Shown one piece after another: positions 28,132 to 36,128 of a stretch of DNA of 64,000 nt (positions are counted from its first letter, which is position 1; every line of letters begins with the position of its first letter). Source of the DNA: Deltaproteobacteria bacterium UBA1386. Lineage in GTDB: Bacteria > Desulfobacterota > Syntrophorhabdia > Syntrophorhabdales > Syntrophorhabdaceae. The DNA lies in contig DBQU01000071.1 of assembly GCA_002305765.1 (NCBI GenBank), positions 1 through 64,000 on the forward strand, given 5' to 3'. A program made the translations under genes and the position numbers. The notes beneath the pieces were generated by a model. That model was given only the letters and a program-made list of their open reading frames with translations, made no database searches and had not been told where the DNA came from.

Positions 28132-28668
28132 CTAGTATCTTTTCGAGTGTTTCCTGAGCTTCAGATAGTTGTCCCTGTACAGGGCGGCCAGCTCCCCGGA
28201 GGTTATGATGAGGAGGTTCTCGGCGTTCTTGTCCTCGGCGGCGTAGGTAAAGTTGAAGGAACCCGTGATGACCGTCCGCCGATCGATGATCATGACCTTG
28301 TTGTGGGCTGAGGCATGGTCGTTGTCGAGCCAGACGTCGACGCCGCCGGCCTTGAGGACCCTGGCCGTGACGTGTTTGCGCTCTTTCTGCTCGTGGCCGT
28401 CGAGGATTACCTCCACCTCGATGCCCCGCTTCCGGGCCTTGAGAAGGGCGGCCTGAATGGGTTTAGAGGTGAAGAGGTAGGCCTCAACGAGAACCTCGCG
28501 CTCGGCCTCGCCGATCTGCCTCAGAATGGCCTTTGTCGCGCCCCCGCCAGGGCTGAAGAAGACACGCGCCCGGGTATTGTTGAGAACCACATCGGTCGCC
28601 CCCAGCTGCAGCGGCAGCGCAAAAAGCACAAACAGGACTGCGAGATAGTGACAAACGGATCTTTTCAT
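28132..28668 (-). CDS. Exported phospholipase-D-family nuclease-like protein
   Basis: The 178-residue product has an N-terminal signal peptide (hydrophobic to about residue 23) and one PLD-superfamily domain. The catalytic motif is at HNKVMIIDRRTVITGSFNFT, the HxKx4D signature followed by Gly-Ser. A single HKD motif and this size match the Nuc/EndA type, which works as a homodimer. It probably cleaves nucleic acid or phosphodiesters in the periplasm. Its C-terminus meets the nonamer repeat. Confidence 0.88.
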   Translation of the reverse strand: MKRSVCHYLAVLFVLFALPLQLGATDVVLNNTRARVFFSPGGGATKAILRQIGEAEREVLVEAYLFTSKPIQAALLKARKRGIEVEVILDGHEQKERKHVTARVLKAGGVDVWLDNDHASAHNKVMIIDRRTVITGSFNFTYAAEDKNAENLLIITSGELAALYRDNYLKLRKHSKRY

Positions 28669-28733
28669 GAACCCCCCGGCCAGGATTTTCGGAATTGTAA
28701 TGTGTTCTCTGGCATCAGGTCAAGAAAGACCGT

Positions 28734-28934
28734 CATGGGCCTCACGGCCGCCATGGGCCTCACGGCCGTCGCAGGTCTCAAGTCGCATGCCACAGGTTCA
28801 AAGCCAAAGACCCAGTAAGAAACCGATTTGTGCTTCTGTCTTTAACCTGCGACTTGAGACTTGCGACCTGCGACATTCTTTTTGACCTGCGACTTGAGAC
28901 TTGCGACCTGTGACATTTCTCTGACCTGCGACAT
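28734..28934. repeat. Complex repeat block before the response regulator
   Basis: First, an 18-base tandem duplication of CATGGGCCTCACGGCCG (28734 and 28752). Then a left arm with GTCTCAA/GTCGCAT units (28771-28798). Then a long right arm (28845-28934) of 7-base CCTGCGA, CTTGAGA, CTTGCGA units in three blocks separated by T-rich spacers. The 334-base gap 28669-29002 holds this and no gene I can see. Confidence 0.8.
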
Positions 28935-29002
28935 CTCTTAGGCCCTTTGCGGTCTTAAGGAACACGCCGATGTGCTGATAATAGTATCAAAGGGGATCGA
29001 AG

Positions 29003-29392
29003 ATGGCGAAGAAGAAGGTCCTTCTTATCGATGACAACCGGGATTTTTGCGAGGTCACAAAACTCTGGCTTCACTATACCTGGAAGTACAGGGTGGTGAC
29101 GGCGGCAAACGGGCCCATGGGGATCGACCTCGCCAGGAAGGTGAGGCCCGACGTCATCCTACTCGACGTCAGGATGCCCGTAATGGATGGCGGCAGGGTT
29201 GCCGAGCATCTCATGGAAGACAACTCCACCAGTGATATACCCATCATATTCCTTACAGGCCTCGTCAGGCACGAAGAGGTGGAAAAAAGCGGTGGTTTCA
29301 TTGCGGGCCGTCCCTTCATCGCCAAGCCCTTTCACCTCGAAGAGCTCACGGGCATGATCGAGACCGTGACGGCCGGCCCAAGGGCTGCCTGA
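29003..29392 (+). CDS. Single-domain response regulator
   Basis: The 129-residue product is a CheY-like receiver with no output domain. LLIDDNRDF at residues 7-15 supplies the acidic pocket, VILLDVRMPVMDGG the phospho-acceptor Asp near residue 54, IIFLTGLV the switch Thr and FIAKPFHLEEL the conserved Lys. AAAGGGGATC precedes the ATG. No histidine kinase is adjacent, so its partner is elsewhere. It may act by protein-protein contact. Confidence 0.93.
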   Translation: MAKKKVLLIDDNRDFCEVTKLWLHYTWKYRVVTAANGPMGIDLARKVRPDVILLDVRMPVMDGGRVAEHLMEDNSTSDIPIIFLTGLVRHEEVEKSGGFIAGRPFIAKPFHLEELTGMIETVTAGPRAA

Positions 29393-29397
29393 CACAG

Positions 29398-29748
29398 CTA
29401 TTCGTAATCCTTCGGCACGAGGCAGATCATTACCAGGGGTCGGTTCGTGGCGGTATTCCTGTACTGGTGGACCTCGTCAGGCAGAACGAGTGCGAAATCT
29501 CCCTTTCGGACCGGCCGCTGTCTGCCTTCCGCGTCGACGAGAGTCCCTTCACCCTCTATGATGTAGTTCATATGCTCGAAAGGGTGGTGGTGGTACGGGG
29601 TGTGCCCCCCGGGCTCGATGGTGAAGACCCGAAGCGTGTAGGCGGGAACCCCGTCTGCCTGTCCGAGAGGGATCTGCTTCCATGCTCCCTTTGCCCCCTC
29701 CATGGTCATGGGGACCTTCTCCACTTTACTGAGATCAGTGATCTTCAT
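29398..29748 (-). CDS. Small cupin-domain protein
   Basis: The 116-residue product is a single cupin. Motif 1 is GGHTPYHHHPFEHMNYIIEG, with three His and a Glu for metal binding; motif 2 is GDFALVLPDEVHQYRN, with the fourth His. The metal site looks intact. Such proteins can be sugar isomerases, dioxygenases or simple binders, and nothing here decides. AAGGAG precedes the ATG. It ends 5 bases from the convergent response regulator. Confidence 0.88.
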   Translation of the reverse strand: MKITDLSKVEKVPMTMEGAKGAWKQIPLGQADGVPAYTLRVFTIEPGGHTPYHHHPFEHMNYIIEGEGTLVDAEGRQRPVRKGDFALVLPDEVHQYRNTATNRPLVMICLVPKDYE

Positions 29749-29868
29749 AGCCTCGCTCCTTGTGGGGAATATTATGCAGAATCAGCCATTATACCACAGC
29801 ACAGCACCCGGTCAAAATTGCGCTGCTCAGACCTTGGGCCAACAGGGGGCAGCGAAGCTCAATGCCCA

Positions 29869-30255
29869 ATCTCACGCCCGCTTCGCTAGAGGGCACAGAG
29901 GTGATGAGGAGAGCGCGCAGAGAGAAGATCCGGCCTGATCCCGGCGTGCCCGCCGGAATCAGGCCGTCTTTGCATCCCGTCTCCGACGGGAGAAAAAGAA
30001 GAGGATTCTTCTCAGGTGGGAGGGATGGGAGTTGGGGGGTAAGGGAGGATGGGGTATAGGTCCTATGACTACAGGGGGGATGAGGAGGATAACTTTTTCA
30101 GGATAAGGAAAAAGACTATTTGTTTCTCTCCCGCCGGGACGGCGGGACGAGAAGGCCGCCGGATTTTGGTAGGCTCCGAAATCCGGCGGCAATCTTTTCT
30201 CTCCTTTCCCCTCTCTTTCTAATCTCTGCGGACTCGAGCGAAGCGGGCGTGAGAT
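29869..30255. repeat. Gene-free 387-bp element with 19-bp terminal inverted repeats
   Basis: atctcacgcccgcttcgct at 29869-29887 recurs, exactly inverted, at 30237-30255. Similarity continues inward (GAG..C.CAGAG). Inside are three strong hairpins: 29931-29966 (15-bp stem, one mismatch, TGCC loop), 30129-30147 (8-bp stem), and 30155-30190 (12-bp perfect stem). A 12-base piece of the end repeat occurs again at 30306-30317. The 575-base gap 29749-30323 contains no credible gene. It resembles a MITE or other non-autonomous element. Confidence 0.7.
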
Positions 30256-30323
30256 AATGTCTTTGAGCTTTCCCCCCGCTCTTACCTCACGACCAGGGCG
30301 ACGAACGGGCGTGAGATGGGCCT

Positions 30324-31124
30324 TTACGCCGCCAGTTTGGTTCTCCGCACGATCTCTCCCCGTGGGTTTATCACGATGGTTTCGACGGGTATTTTCTTCC
30401 CGGAGCGTTTGAGCGCCGCCTCGACGATGAGAGGCATCTTCGAGCAGCAGGGGACTTCCATGATGGCGATGGTGATGCTCCGTATGCCGGCGGATGAGAA
30501 GATGGTCGCGAACCTGTCTATGTATTCGGCGGTGTCGTCGAACTTCGGGCATCCCATCAGGACCACCTTTCCCTTGAGAAGGTCCTCGTGAAAATTGGGG
30601 TACGCGACGGGCGTGCAGTCGGACGCGATAAGGAGATCGGCGTTTCTCAGATAGGGTGCCGTTGGCGGAACGAGCCTCAACTGGACGGGCCAGTGGGTGA
30701 GCCGCGTGGCCTGACGAATGCCCGCCCTATCATCCGTGGTGCCGCTGTTGACGGGGGCGAACATCTGAAGCTGGGTGGACGGGCAGCCGCAGGGCAGGGA
30801 CGTGGGTCCGGCGGGGTCTGGGGAGGGGGGGTTGACGGAACCGTCGGGGTCTTCGACCGCGTGTTCGCCGGCACCCTTTTTCCCTGCAAGGTATTTTTCG
30901 ACGGCTTCTTCATCGAAGGGGTCCGCCTCTCTCTCGATCATGGATATGGCGCCCACAGGGCATTCGCCAAGACAGGCGGCCAGCCCGTCACAGTACTTCT
31001 CGGCAACGAGCCGGGCCTTGCCTCCCTTAAGCTCTATGGCGCCTTCGGCGCAGGCGCTCACGCACTGCCCGCATCCGTTGCATCGTTCTTCATCTATGTG
31101 GACTATCTTTCGCTTGATCGTCAT
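30324..31124 (-). CDS. Ferredoxin-domain protein associated with hcp
   Basis: The 266-residue product begins with a two-cluster ferredoxin domain: CNGCGQCVSAC at residues 15-25 and CDGLAACLGECPVGAI near 45. A Pro-rich linker (PPSPDPAGP) follows at about 98. The second half has cysteines in SLPCGCPS, ASDCTPV, MGCPKFDD and MEVPCCSK, which could bind another cluster. Similar proteins sit next to hcp in many anaerobes and may pass electrons to it. It lies downstream of hcp on the same strand, with a repeat element in between. Confidence 0.82.
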   Translation of the reverse strand: MTIKRKIVHIDEERCNGCGQCVSACAEGAIELKGGKARLVAEKYCDGLAACLGECPVGAISMIEREADPFDEEAVEKYLAGKKGAGEHAVEDPDGSVNPPSPDPAGPTSLPCGCPSTQLQMFAPVNSGTTDDRAGIRQATRLTHWPVQLRLVPPTAPYLRNADLLIASDCTPVAYPNFHEDLLKGKVVLMGCPKFDDTAEYIDRFATIFSSAGIRSITIAIMEVPCCSKMPLIVEAALKRSGKKIPVETIVINPRGEIVRRTKLAA

Positions 31125-31137
31125 AAAGACCTCTCAC

Positions 31138-31228
31138 GGGTTATGGGCAATGGGTCATGGTCGCTCTCGTTTGATGCTGTCCCGGTTGGTACTTGCTGCC
31201 CATCACCCATAACCCATCACCCATAACC
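31138..31228. repeat. Heptamer inverted array, GGGTTAT/CCATAAC family
   Basis: Left arm units GGGTTAT, GGGCAAT, GGGTCAT. Right arm (31199-31228) CCATCAC and CCATAAC, each twice. It lies between hcp and the ferredoxin gene, so it would be transcribed if they form one unit. Confidence 0.82.
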
Positions 31229-31234
31229 TCTCTC

Positions 31235-32869
31235 TTATCCCAATATCTCCTTCAGATCCTGGTCCGGCGTCGAAATGGGCTTTATGCTGTAATTATCCAC
31301 GAGGACCTTGAGCACGTTCGGCGTGATGAAGGCCGGCAGGGTGGGTCCCAGCCGCATGTTCTTGATGCCGAGATACAGAAGGGTGAGCAGGATCGCCACG
31401 GCCTTCTGTTCATACCAGGAGAGCACGAGCGACAGGGGCAGTTCGTTGACGCCCACATTGAATGCCTTCGAGAGCGCCACGGCTATCTGGATGGCGGAAT
31501 AGGCGTCGTTGCACTGCCCGACGTCGAGAAGCCGGGGGATGCCGCCGATATCGCCGAGCTGCTTGTCGAAGAACCGGAACTTCCCGCAGGCAAGGGTGAG
31601 GACGACGCAATCATCGGGGACCTTCTCGACGAACTCGGTGTAATAGTTCCTTCCGGGCTTCGCGCCGTCGCATCCCGCGACAAGGAAGAAATGCCGTATC
31701 TTTCCGGCCTTGACCGCCTCTATCACCTTGTCCGCCACGCCCATGATGGCATTGCGGGCGAAGCCGACCATAACGGACTTCCCGTTGGTGTCGGCGACGA
31801 AGCCCGGCAGCGCGAGGGCCCTGTCGATCGCGGGTCTGTAGTTTCCGTCGGCAACGTGTGTCACTCCCGGCCAGGCGACGGGACCGGTGGTGAATATGTT
31901 CGCCGCGTATGACTCCAGTGGTTTCTGGATGCAGTTGGTGGTCATGACGATGGAGCCGGGGAATTCGGCGAATTCCTTGTGCTGGTTCTGCCAGGCCGTC
32001 CCGTAATGACCGTAGAAATGGGGATACTTCTTGAGCTTCGGATATCCGTGGCACGGGAGCATTTCACCGTGGGTGTAGACATATATCCCCGTTCCTTCCG
32101 TTTGCTTGAGGATCTCTTCGAGGTCCTTGAGGTCGTGGCCCGACACCAGGAGTGCCTTGCCCTTCTTTGCTCCCAGAGGGACTGCTGTCGGGACGGGATG
32201 ACCGTAGGTCTCGGTGTTCGCCGCGTCGAGGAGTTCCATGGCCTTGAGATTTATCTCGCCGCATTTCAGCACGAGTCCCAGCCACTCGTTGAGCCCCAGC
32301 CTGTTCTCGATCACCTCCGCGAGGGCCTCGTAGATGAAGGTGTAGACCGCTTCGTCTTCCTTACCGAGAAGGGCCGCGTGATACGCGTACGCGGCGACGC
32401 CCCTGAGGCCGAAGATCACGGTGTGCATGAGCGACGTGACGTCCGCGTTCTCGTTGCGCATGGTCCCCTGAAAACCCACGGCCTCCCCCTGCTTCGCGAG
32501 GCCTTCGATGGTGGGGTCAGGTCTCGTCGGTGTCTTGCCGCCGGGCAGGGTGGTGTTTCCACCCTTCGCCGAGATCTTGCCCGCAAGGTCATCGCGGTCT
32601 GCGACCACAGCCGCTATCTTGGCCCTCAAGCGTTCCGGGTCGAAGTCGACGTTCGTCAGTGTGTGGAAGAGGGCCTCAGCGGCAAGCAGGTTCGTCTCCC
32701 TCTCCGGTTTGATCCCATGCTTGGCGGCTTCGCGGGCGAACCATGACATCTCCGCCGTCACGTAGACGAGGAGGTCCTGAATGGCAGCCACGTCAGGCTG
32801 TTTCCCGCAGACCCCGACCTTCTGGCATCCTTCTCCTTTTGCCGTTTGTTCACATTGATAACAAAACAT
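31235..32869 (-). CDS. hcp: Hybrid cluster protein (hydroxylamine reductase)
   Basis: Hcp protects anaerobes from nitrosative stress, with NO or hydroxylamine reductase activity, using a [4Fe-4S] and a hybrid iron-sulphur-oxygen cluster. The first cluster is bound by Cys3, Cys6, Cys15 and Cys21 (CX2CX8CX5C), the class I pattern of strict anaerobes. Further cluster ligands are visible in HGEMLPCHGYPKL, VMTTNCIQKP, LVAGCDGAKPGR and LDVGQCNDAYSA. Length is 544 residues. AAGGAGG lies before the ATG. Upstream is a perfect 16-bp palindrome of the HcpR type placed for activation. Confidence 0.98.
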   Translation of the reverse strand: MFCYQCEQTAKGEGCQKVGVCGKQPDVAAIQDLLVYVTAEMSWFAREAAKHGIKPERETNLLAAEALFHTLTNVDFDPERLRAKIAAVVADRDDLAGKISAKGGNTTLPGGKTPTRPDPTIEGLAKQGEAVGFQGTMRNENADVTSLMHTVIFGLRGVAAYAYHAALLGKEDEAVYTFIYEALAEVIENRLGLNEWLGLVLKCGEINLKAMELLDAANTETYGHPVPTAVPLGAKKGKALLVSGHDLKDLEEILKQTEGTGIYVYTHGEMLPCHGYPKLKKYPHFYGHYGTAWQNQHKEFAEFPGSIVMTTNCIQKPLESYAANIFTTGPVAWPGVTHVADGNYRPAIDRALALPGFVADTNGKSVMVGFARNAIMGVADKVIEAVKAGKIRHFFLVAGCDGAKPGRNYYTEFVEKVPDDCVVLTLACGKFRFFDKQLGDIGGIPRLLDVGQCNDAYSAIQIAVALSKAFNVGVNELPLSLVLSWYEQKAVAILLTLLYLGIKNMRLGPTLPAFITPNVLKVLVDNYSIKPISTPDQDLKEILG

Positions 32870-32910
32870 AAGCCCCTCCTTGATTAGTAGTGTTCGATCT
32901 CATAAAGCCA

Positions 32911-32952
32911 AGTATAGCACTCCGAAAAAAAGGTGCTTTGACCTAGGTCAAA
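32911..32952 (-). promoter_or_regulatory. hcp promoter with HcpR-type operator
   Basis: TTTGACCTAGGTCAAA at 32937-32952 is a perfect palindrome. A TATACT -10 box lies at 32916-32911 on the minus strand, with no matching -35. The palindrome centre is about 41 bases before the expected transcript start, the position used by CRP/FNR-family activators at class II promoters. Sites of this form have, from memory, been predicted for HcpR in Deltaproteobacteria. Confidence 0.7.
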
Positions 32953-32964
32953 AAGGGAAGGACC

Positions 32965-33131
32965 GTTCAAGAGTTCAAGAGTTCAAGGGAAAAAGATGCA
33001 AAGATCCTCCCCAGCTTCGGCTGGTGTGCGAATTGTGTTGACCATAAAGTGCCGTGGTCAGTGATCGTGCTGACAGCCCGTCTGATTTTACGGTCTTTCT
33101 CTTGAACCCTTGAACTTTTGAACTCTTGAAC
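32965..33131. repeat. Inverted octamer array, GTTCAAGA family
   Basis: Left arm 32965-32988 has two GTTCAAGA and one GTTCAAGG. Right arm 33100-33131 has four CTTGAAC-type octamers. The loop carries GGCTGGTGTGCGAATTG and then TGTTGACC, close to the loop at 25-kb. It lies between hcp and rpoZ, 5 bases before the rpoZ stop. Confidence 0.85.
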
Positions 33132-33136
33132 GGTTT

Positions 33137-33376
33137 CTACGGTGTGAATGTCGACAGCTGGTAGGGGGTCTCTTTTGTTTCTATGGATTCTTTCTTTTCG
33201 AAATAGATGTGTTTCTCGGCGATCTCTCTCAGGGAGGTCACGATCTCCCTGTTCGTGGACTTCGTAAGGGGCTTCGCGCCCTTGATGAGCTGCTTCGACC
33301 GGCGCGCCGCGAGATGGACAAGCTCGAAACGGTTCTCCACCATTTCCATGCAGTCTTCAACAGTTATTCTTGCCAT
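33137..33376 (-). CDS. rpoZ: RNA polymerase omega subunit
   Basis: Omega helps assemble the beta-prime subunit of RNA polymerase. The 79-residue product begins MARITVEDCMEMVENRFELV and has AARRSKQLIKG, the conserved motif facing the polymerase, then NREIVTSLREIAE. Length fits. Its start overlaps the gmk end by 20 bases. It is the last gene of the xseB-to-rpoZ chain; yicC-gmk-rpoZ is a widely conserved order. Confidence 0.97.
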   Translation of the reverse strand: MARITVEDCMEMVENRFELVHLAARRSKQLIKGAKPLTKSTNREIVTSLREIAEKHIYFEKKESIETKETPYQLSTFTP

Positions 33377-33992
33377 TATCCTCTCTCCTTATATCGTCGA
33401 TCGCTTTCCGGAACCTTCCGTATGCCTTTTCAAGATCGTCGTTGACGATAGTATAGCCGAATTCACCTTTTCTTGCAATTTCTTCTTCCACGCGCTTCAT
33501 CCGCGTCTCTATCTCTTTCTCGCCGCGCAGGGACAGGCGGCAGATGAGCTCTTCCACCGAGGGAGGCTCGATGAAGATGAGCCGTGCCGCCGCGCACTGA
33601 CCGCTGATGTTGATCGCCCCCTTCACGTCTATGTCGAGGATGATGTCCTTTCCCGTCTGCAGAATGGCCAGGATCTCTGCCCGGGGGGTCCCGTAGAGAT
33701 TCCCGTGGACCTTCTCCCATTCGAGAAAATGTCTTTTCGCTATCATGGACTCGAAGGTTCTCTCGTCGACGAAATGATAGTCCTTGCCGTCGATCTCGTG
33801 CACCCGTCTTTGCCGTGTCGTGTAGGAAATGGAAAACTGACTGCGACCGTCTTCCCTGAGGAAGCGGTCGATCAGGGTTGACTTGCCCACACCCGACGGA
33901 CCGGAGACGACAATGAGGACACCTTTTCTCAGATCATCGGGGCGGGCCGCGGCCGGGGACGCCGTTCCCTTTCCATCCGGGTTATTCGACAT
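33357..33992 (-). CDS. gmk: Guanylate kinase
   Basis: Gmk phosphorylates GMP to GDP. The P-loop GPSGVGKST is at residues 31-39, followed by SISYTTRQRRVHEIDGKDYHF, the GMP-binding segment, and LDIDVKGA. The 211-residue product has an N-terminal extension of about 20 residues (Ala/Pro-rich) beyond the usual start, so an internal start is possible, but this ATG overlaps yicC in the pattern of the operon. The Lys-Lys-rich end is normal. Confidence 0.97.
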   Translation of the reverse strand: MSNNPDGKGTASPAAARPDDLRKGVLIVVSGPSGVGKSTLIDRFLREDGRSQFSISYTTRQRRVHEIDGKDYHFVDERTFESMIAKRHFLEWEKVHGNLYGTPRAEILAILQTGKDIILDIDVKGAINISGQCAAARLIFIEPPSVEELICRLSLRGEKEIETRMKRVEEEIARKGEFGYTIVNDDLEKAYGRFRKAIDDIRREDNGKNNC

Positions 33993-34851
33993 TCTGCACC
34001 TGTTCCCGCATCTTCTCTATCTCCACCTTAATTCCTATGACGCGCTCGTTTATATACAGGTCGTTGGACTTGCTCCCGATTGTGTTCGTCTCCCGCACCA
34101 TCTCCTGGATGATGAAATCAAGCTTTCTGCCCATGGGTTCGAGGGATGCCAGGGTGCCGCGGAAGTTGTCGAGGTGCCCCGTCAGGCGCACGATCTCTTC
34201 CGATATGTCGACGCGTTCCATGTAGATGGCGATCTCTTGAAGGACCCGGGTCTCATCCACGGCGACGGATTGTGTTATCTCCGCTATCTTGCCCCGGAGC
34301 CTCTCCTCGTGGGTCTTGATGACCTCCGGCCAGCCGGTCTGTATCTCGGCAAGACTGGCGGTTATGGCATCCAGTCTTCCGAGAAGGTCGTTCATGATGT
34401 GCCCGCCTTCCCGTGCGCGCTCTTCGTTGAGGGCGGCAATGAGGTCCGAGCATGCGGCCGTCAGGACGTCCTCGGGAAGGCTGTTGTTCTCCTCGTACGC
34501 GAAAACGTCCTTGAGTGTGAAGACGCTCTCTATCGTCAGGTCCCCGGTAAGCCCGTAGTTCTCCTTCAGATCGCGCGCCATCGCGGCGTATTGCCGCACG
34601 ACGTTCTCGTTCACCCTGGGTATGGCGATCTCGTCAGAGGCCTTTTCCCACTTGATGGTGACATCCACTTTTCCCCTTTTGACGTGCTTTTTCACGAGGT
34701 CCCTGAGTTTCTGCTCCGATGCGTAATCGGTCCGGGGAAGCCTGATGTTCATTTCAAGGTAGCGGCTGTTGAGGCTCCGGGCCTCGCTCACGATCCTTCC
34801 TGCGGGGAACTCCTTTTCGATCTTTGCGAATCCTGTCATGCTTCTCGGCAT
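33982..34851 (-). CDS. yicC: YicC/YloC-family endoribonuclease
   Basis: YicC-type proteins are recently shown ring-shaped endoribonucleases that act on RNA and affect stress survival. The 289-residue product begins MPRSMTGFAKIEKEF, the invariant SMTGF start, and has EARSLNSRYLEM. The C-terminal half ends with the conserved KLDFIIQEMVRETNTIGSKS block. It overlaps gmk by 11 bases. Confidence 0.95.
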   Translation of the reverse strand: MPRSMTGFAKIEKEFPAGRIVSEARSLNSRYLEMNIRLPRTDYASEQKLRDLVKKHVKRGKVDVTIKWEKASDEIAIPRVNENVVRQYAAMARDLKENYGLTGDLTIESVFTLKDVFAYEENNSLPEDVLTAACSDLIAALNEERAREGGHIMNDLLGRLDAITASLAEIQTGWPEVIKTHEERLRGKIAEITQSVAVDETRVLQEIAIYMERVDISEEIVRLTGHLDNFRGTLASLEPMGRKLDFIIQEMVRETNTIGSKSNDLYINERVIGIKVEIEKMREQVQNVE

Positions 34852-34860
34852 AATCCACCT

Positions 34861-35409
34861 TCATGGGTGCGGGTCTGCCCGCCCGCTGGTTCTCAGGGAT
34901 TCCCTGCAGAGCTCTCTCCACCGGTTGAAAAGGGCTATCGTCTGCTCTTCGGCGTAATCCGGGTATGTCCACTCAAGAGGGCGATATGACCCGTTGTTGA
35001 ACATGAGCGTCAGGTCGGCGTGTATCCCTTTCCCCAGGTAGATCCTGTGCGCGTATCCCTTTGTAGTGGCGAGTATAACATGTTCCAGAGCGATATATCC
35101 AGAGTCAATGTTCACGGTCCTCCTGCCTTCCTTCGCGAAGAGGTCCTCCGTGGCATTGGTGGATACCTTGATATCCGGGAGGACGTTCCGGTCGACAAGA
35201 GGTGAGAAGAGGACGTAGGATCGCATAAGTCCTTCGCCCATTTCCCTGTTGTAGTATGTCGTGTGGGTAAAAAGGGTCGGAGGGGTTCTATCTTCAACGG
35301 GTCCCATGGTCCTGTTGAGGGAGTCGAGGACCGCTTCAAGGTCCGCGTCCCCGTTGAAGATGATGCTGGCGAAGAGCTTTACCTGCCGGGGGTGCCCGAT
35401 CTTTCCCAT
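34861..35409 (-). CDS. DUF4416-family protein
   Basis: The 182-residue product matches DUF4416: VKLFASIIFNGDADLEAVL at the N-terminus, HTTYYNREMGEGLMRSYVLFSPLV, and VNIDSGYIALEHVILATTKGYAHRIYLG. The function is unknown; the family is mostly found in Deltaproteobacteria and some other anaerobes. It overlaps tlyA by 31 bases and precedes yicC by 9, so it is fully embedded in the operon. Confidence 0.85.
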   Translation of the reverse strand: MGKIGHPRQVKLFASIIFNGDADLEAVLDSLNRTMGPVEDRTPPTLFTHTTYYNREMGEGLMRSYVLFSPLVDRNVLPDIKVSTNATEDLFAKEGRRTVNIDSGYIALEHVILATTKGYAHRIYLGKGIHADLTLMFNNGSYRPLEWTYPDYAEEQTIALFNRWRELCRESLRTSGRADPHP

Positions 35410-36128
35410 AGGATGAAGTATTCCTTGTTCTTTCTCTCTTTTTCCCTGGGGGCCTCTACGGTTCCGACGGCGTCAAGGCCCAGTGTCCCGCCGAACTGCC
35501 TGATATCCTCGAGCACGGACTCGATCCTCCTGGCGTCCTTCACGATGCCGCCCTTGCCCACATTATATCTCCCCACTTCGAACTGCGGCTTGACGAGGGA
35601 AATGATGCTGCCTTCTTTGGCGAGAACGCCTGCGGCCGCGGGGATGATCTTCTTCAGGGAGATGAATGACACGTCTATCGTGATGATATCGACCCTTTCA
35701 CCGATGTCGGAGGCGGTCAGGTAGCGGGCGTTGAAGTTCTCCCTGAGGACTATCCGTTCGTCGCCCCGGAGCTTCTCATGGAGCTGGTGCGTCCCGGAAT
35801 CGACGGCGTAGACCTTCTTTGCCCCTTCCTTGAGGAGGCAATCGGTGAACCCGCCTGTTGAAGAGCCGATATCGAGTGCTGTCCGGCCGTGGACGGAAAG
35901 GCGGAAGGTGTCGAGGGCGGCCTTGAGCTTGACGCCGCCGAAACTCACATAGGGGATGGGATCTCCCCTGACCTCGAGACTGGCGGTCTCGTCTACCTTC
36001 CGGTCCGCCTTCAGGACCCTCTCACCGTCGACGTACACCTCACCGGCCATGACCAGCACCCGGGCCTTTTCCCGCGACGGTGCCAGGGCGCGCTTTGCAA
36101 GCAGGACGTCTATTCTTTCCCTAGCCAC
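35379..36128 (-). CDS. tlyA: TlyA-family rRNA 2'-O-methyltransferase
   Basis: TlyA methylates ribose of 16S and 23S rRNA cytidines. An S4 RNA-binding domain fills residues 1-60 (RIDVLLAKRALAPSREKARV). The SAM fold follows, with DIGSSTGGFTDCLLKEGAK near residue 84 and IDVSFISLKKIIP near 145. Length 249 fits. It overlaps dxs by 19 bases. The bacterial dxs-tlyA neighbourhood is common. Confidence 0.93.
   Translation of the reverse strand: MARERIDVLLAKRALAPSREKARVLVMAGEVYVDGERVLKADRKVDETASLEVRGDPIPYVSFGGVKLKAALDTFRLSVHGRTALDIGSSTGGFTDCLLKEGAKKVYAVDSGTHQLHEKLRGDERIVLRENFNARYLTASDIGERVDIITIDVSFISLKKIIPAAAGVLAKEGSIISLVKPQFEVGRYNVGKGGIVKDARRIESVLEDIRQFGGTLGLDAVGTVEAPREKERKNKEYFILWERSGTPGR

Noticed and set aside
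28734..28768. 18-base tandem duplication taken as a possible regulator site
   Set aside because: Two copies only, within a repeat block; nothing links it to a promoter.
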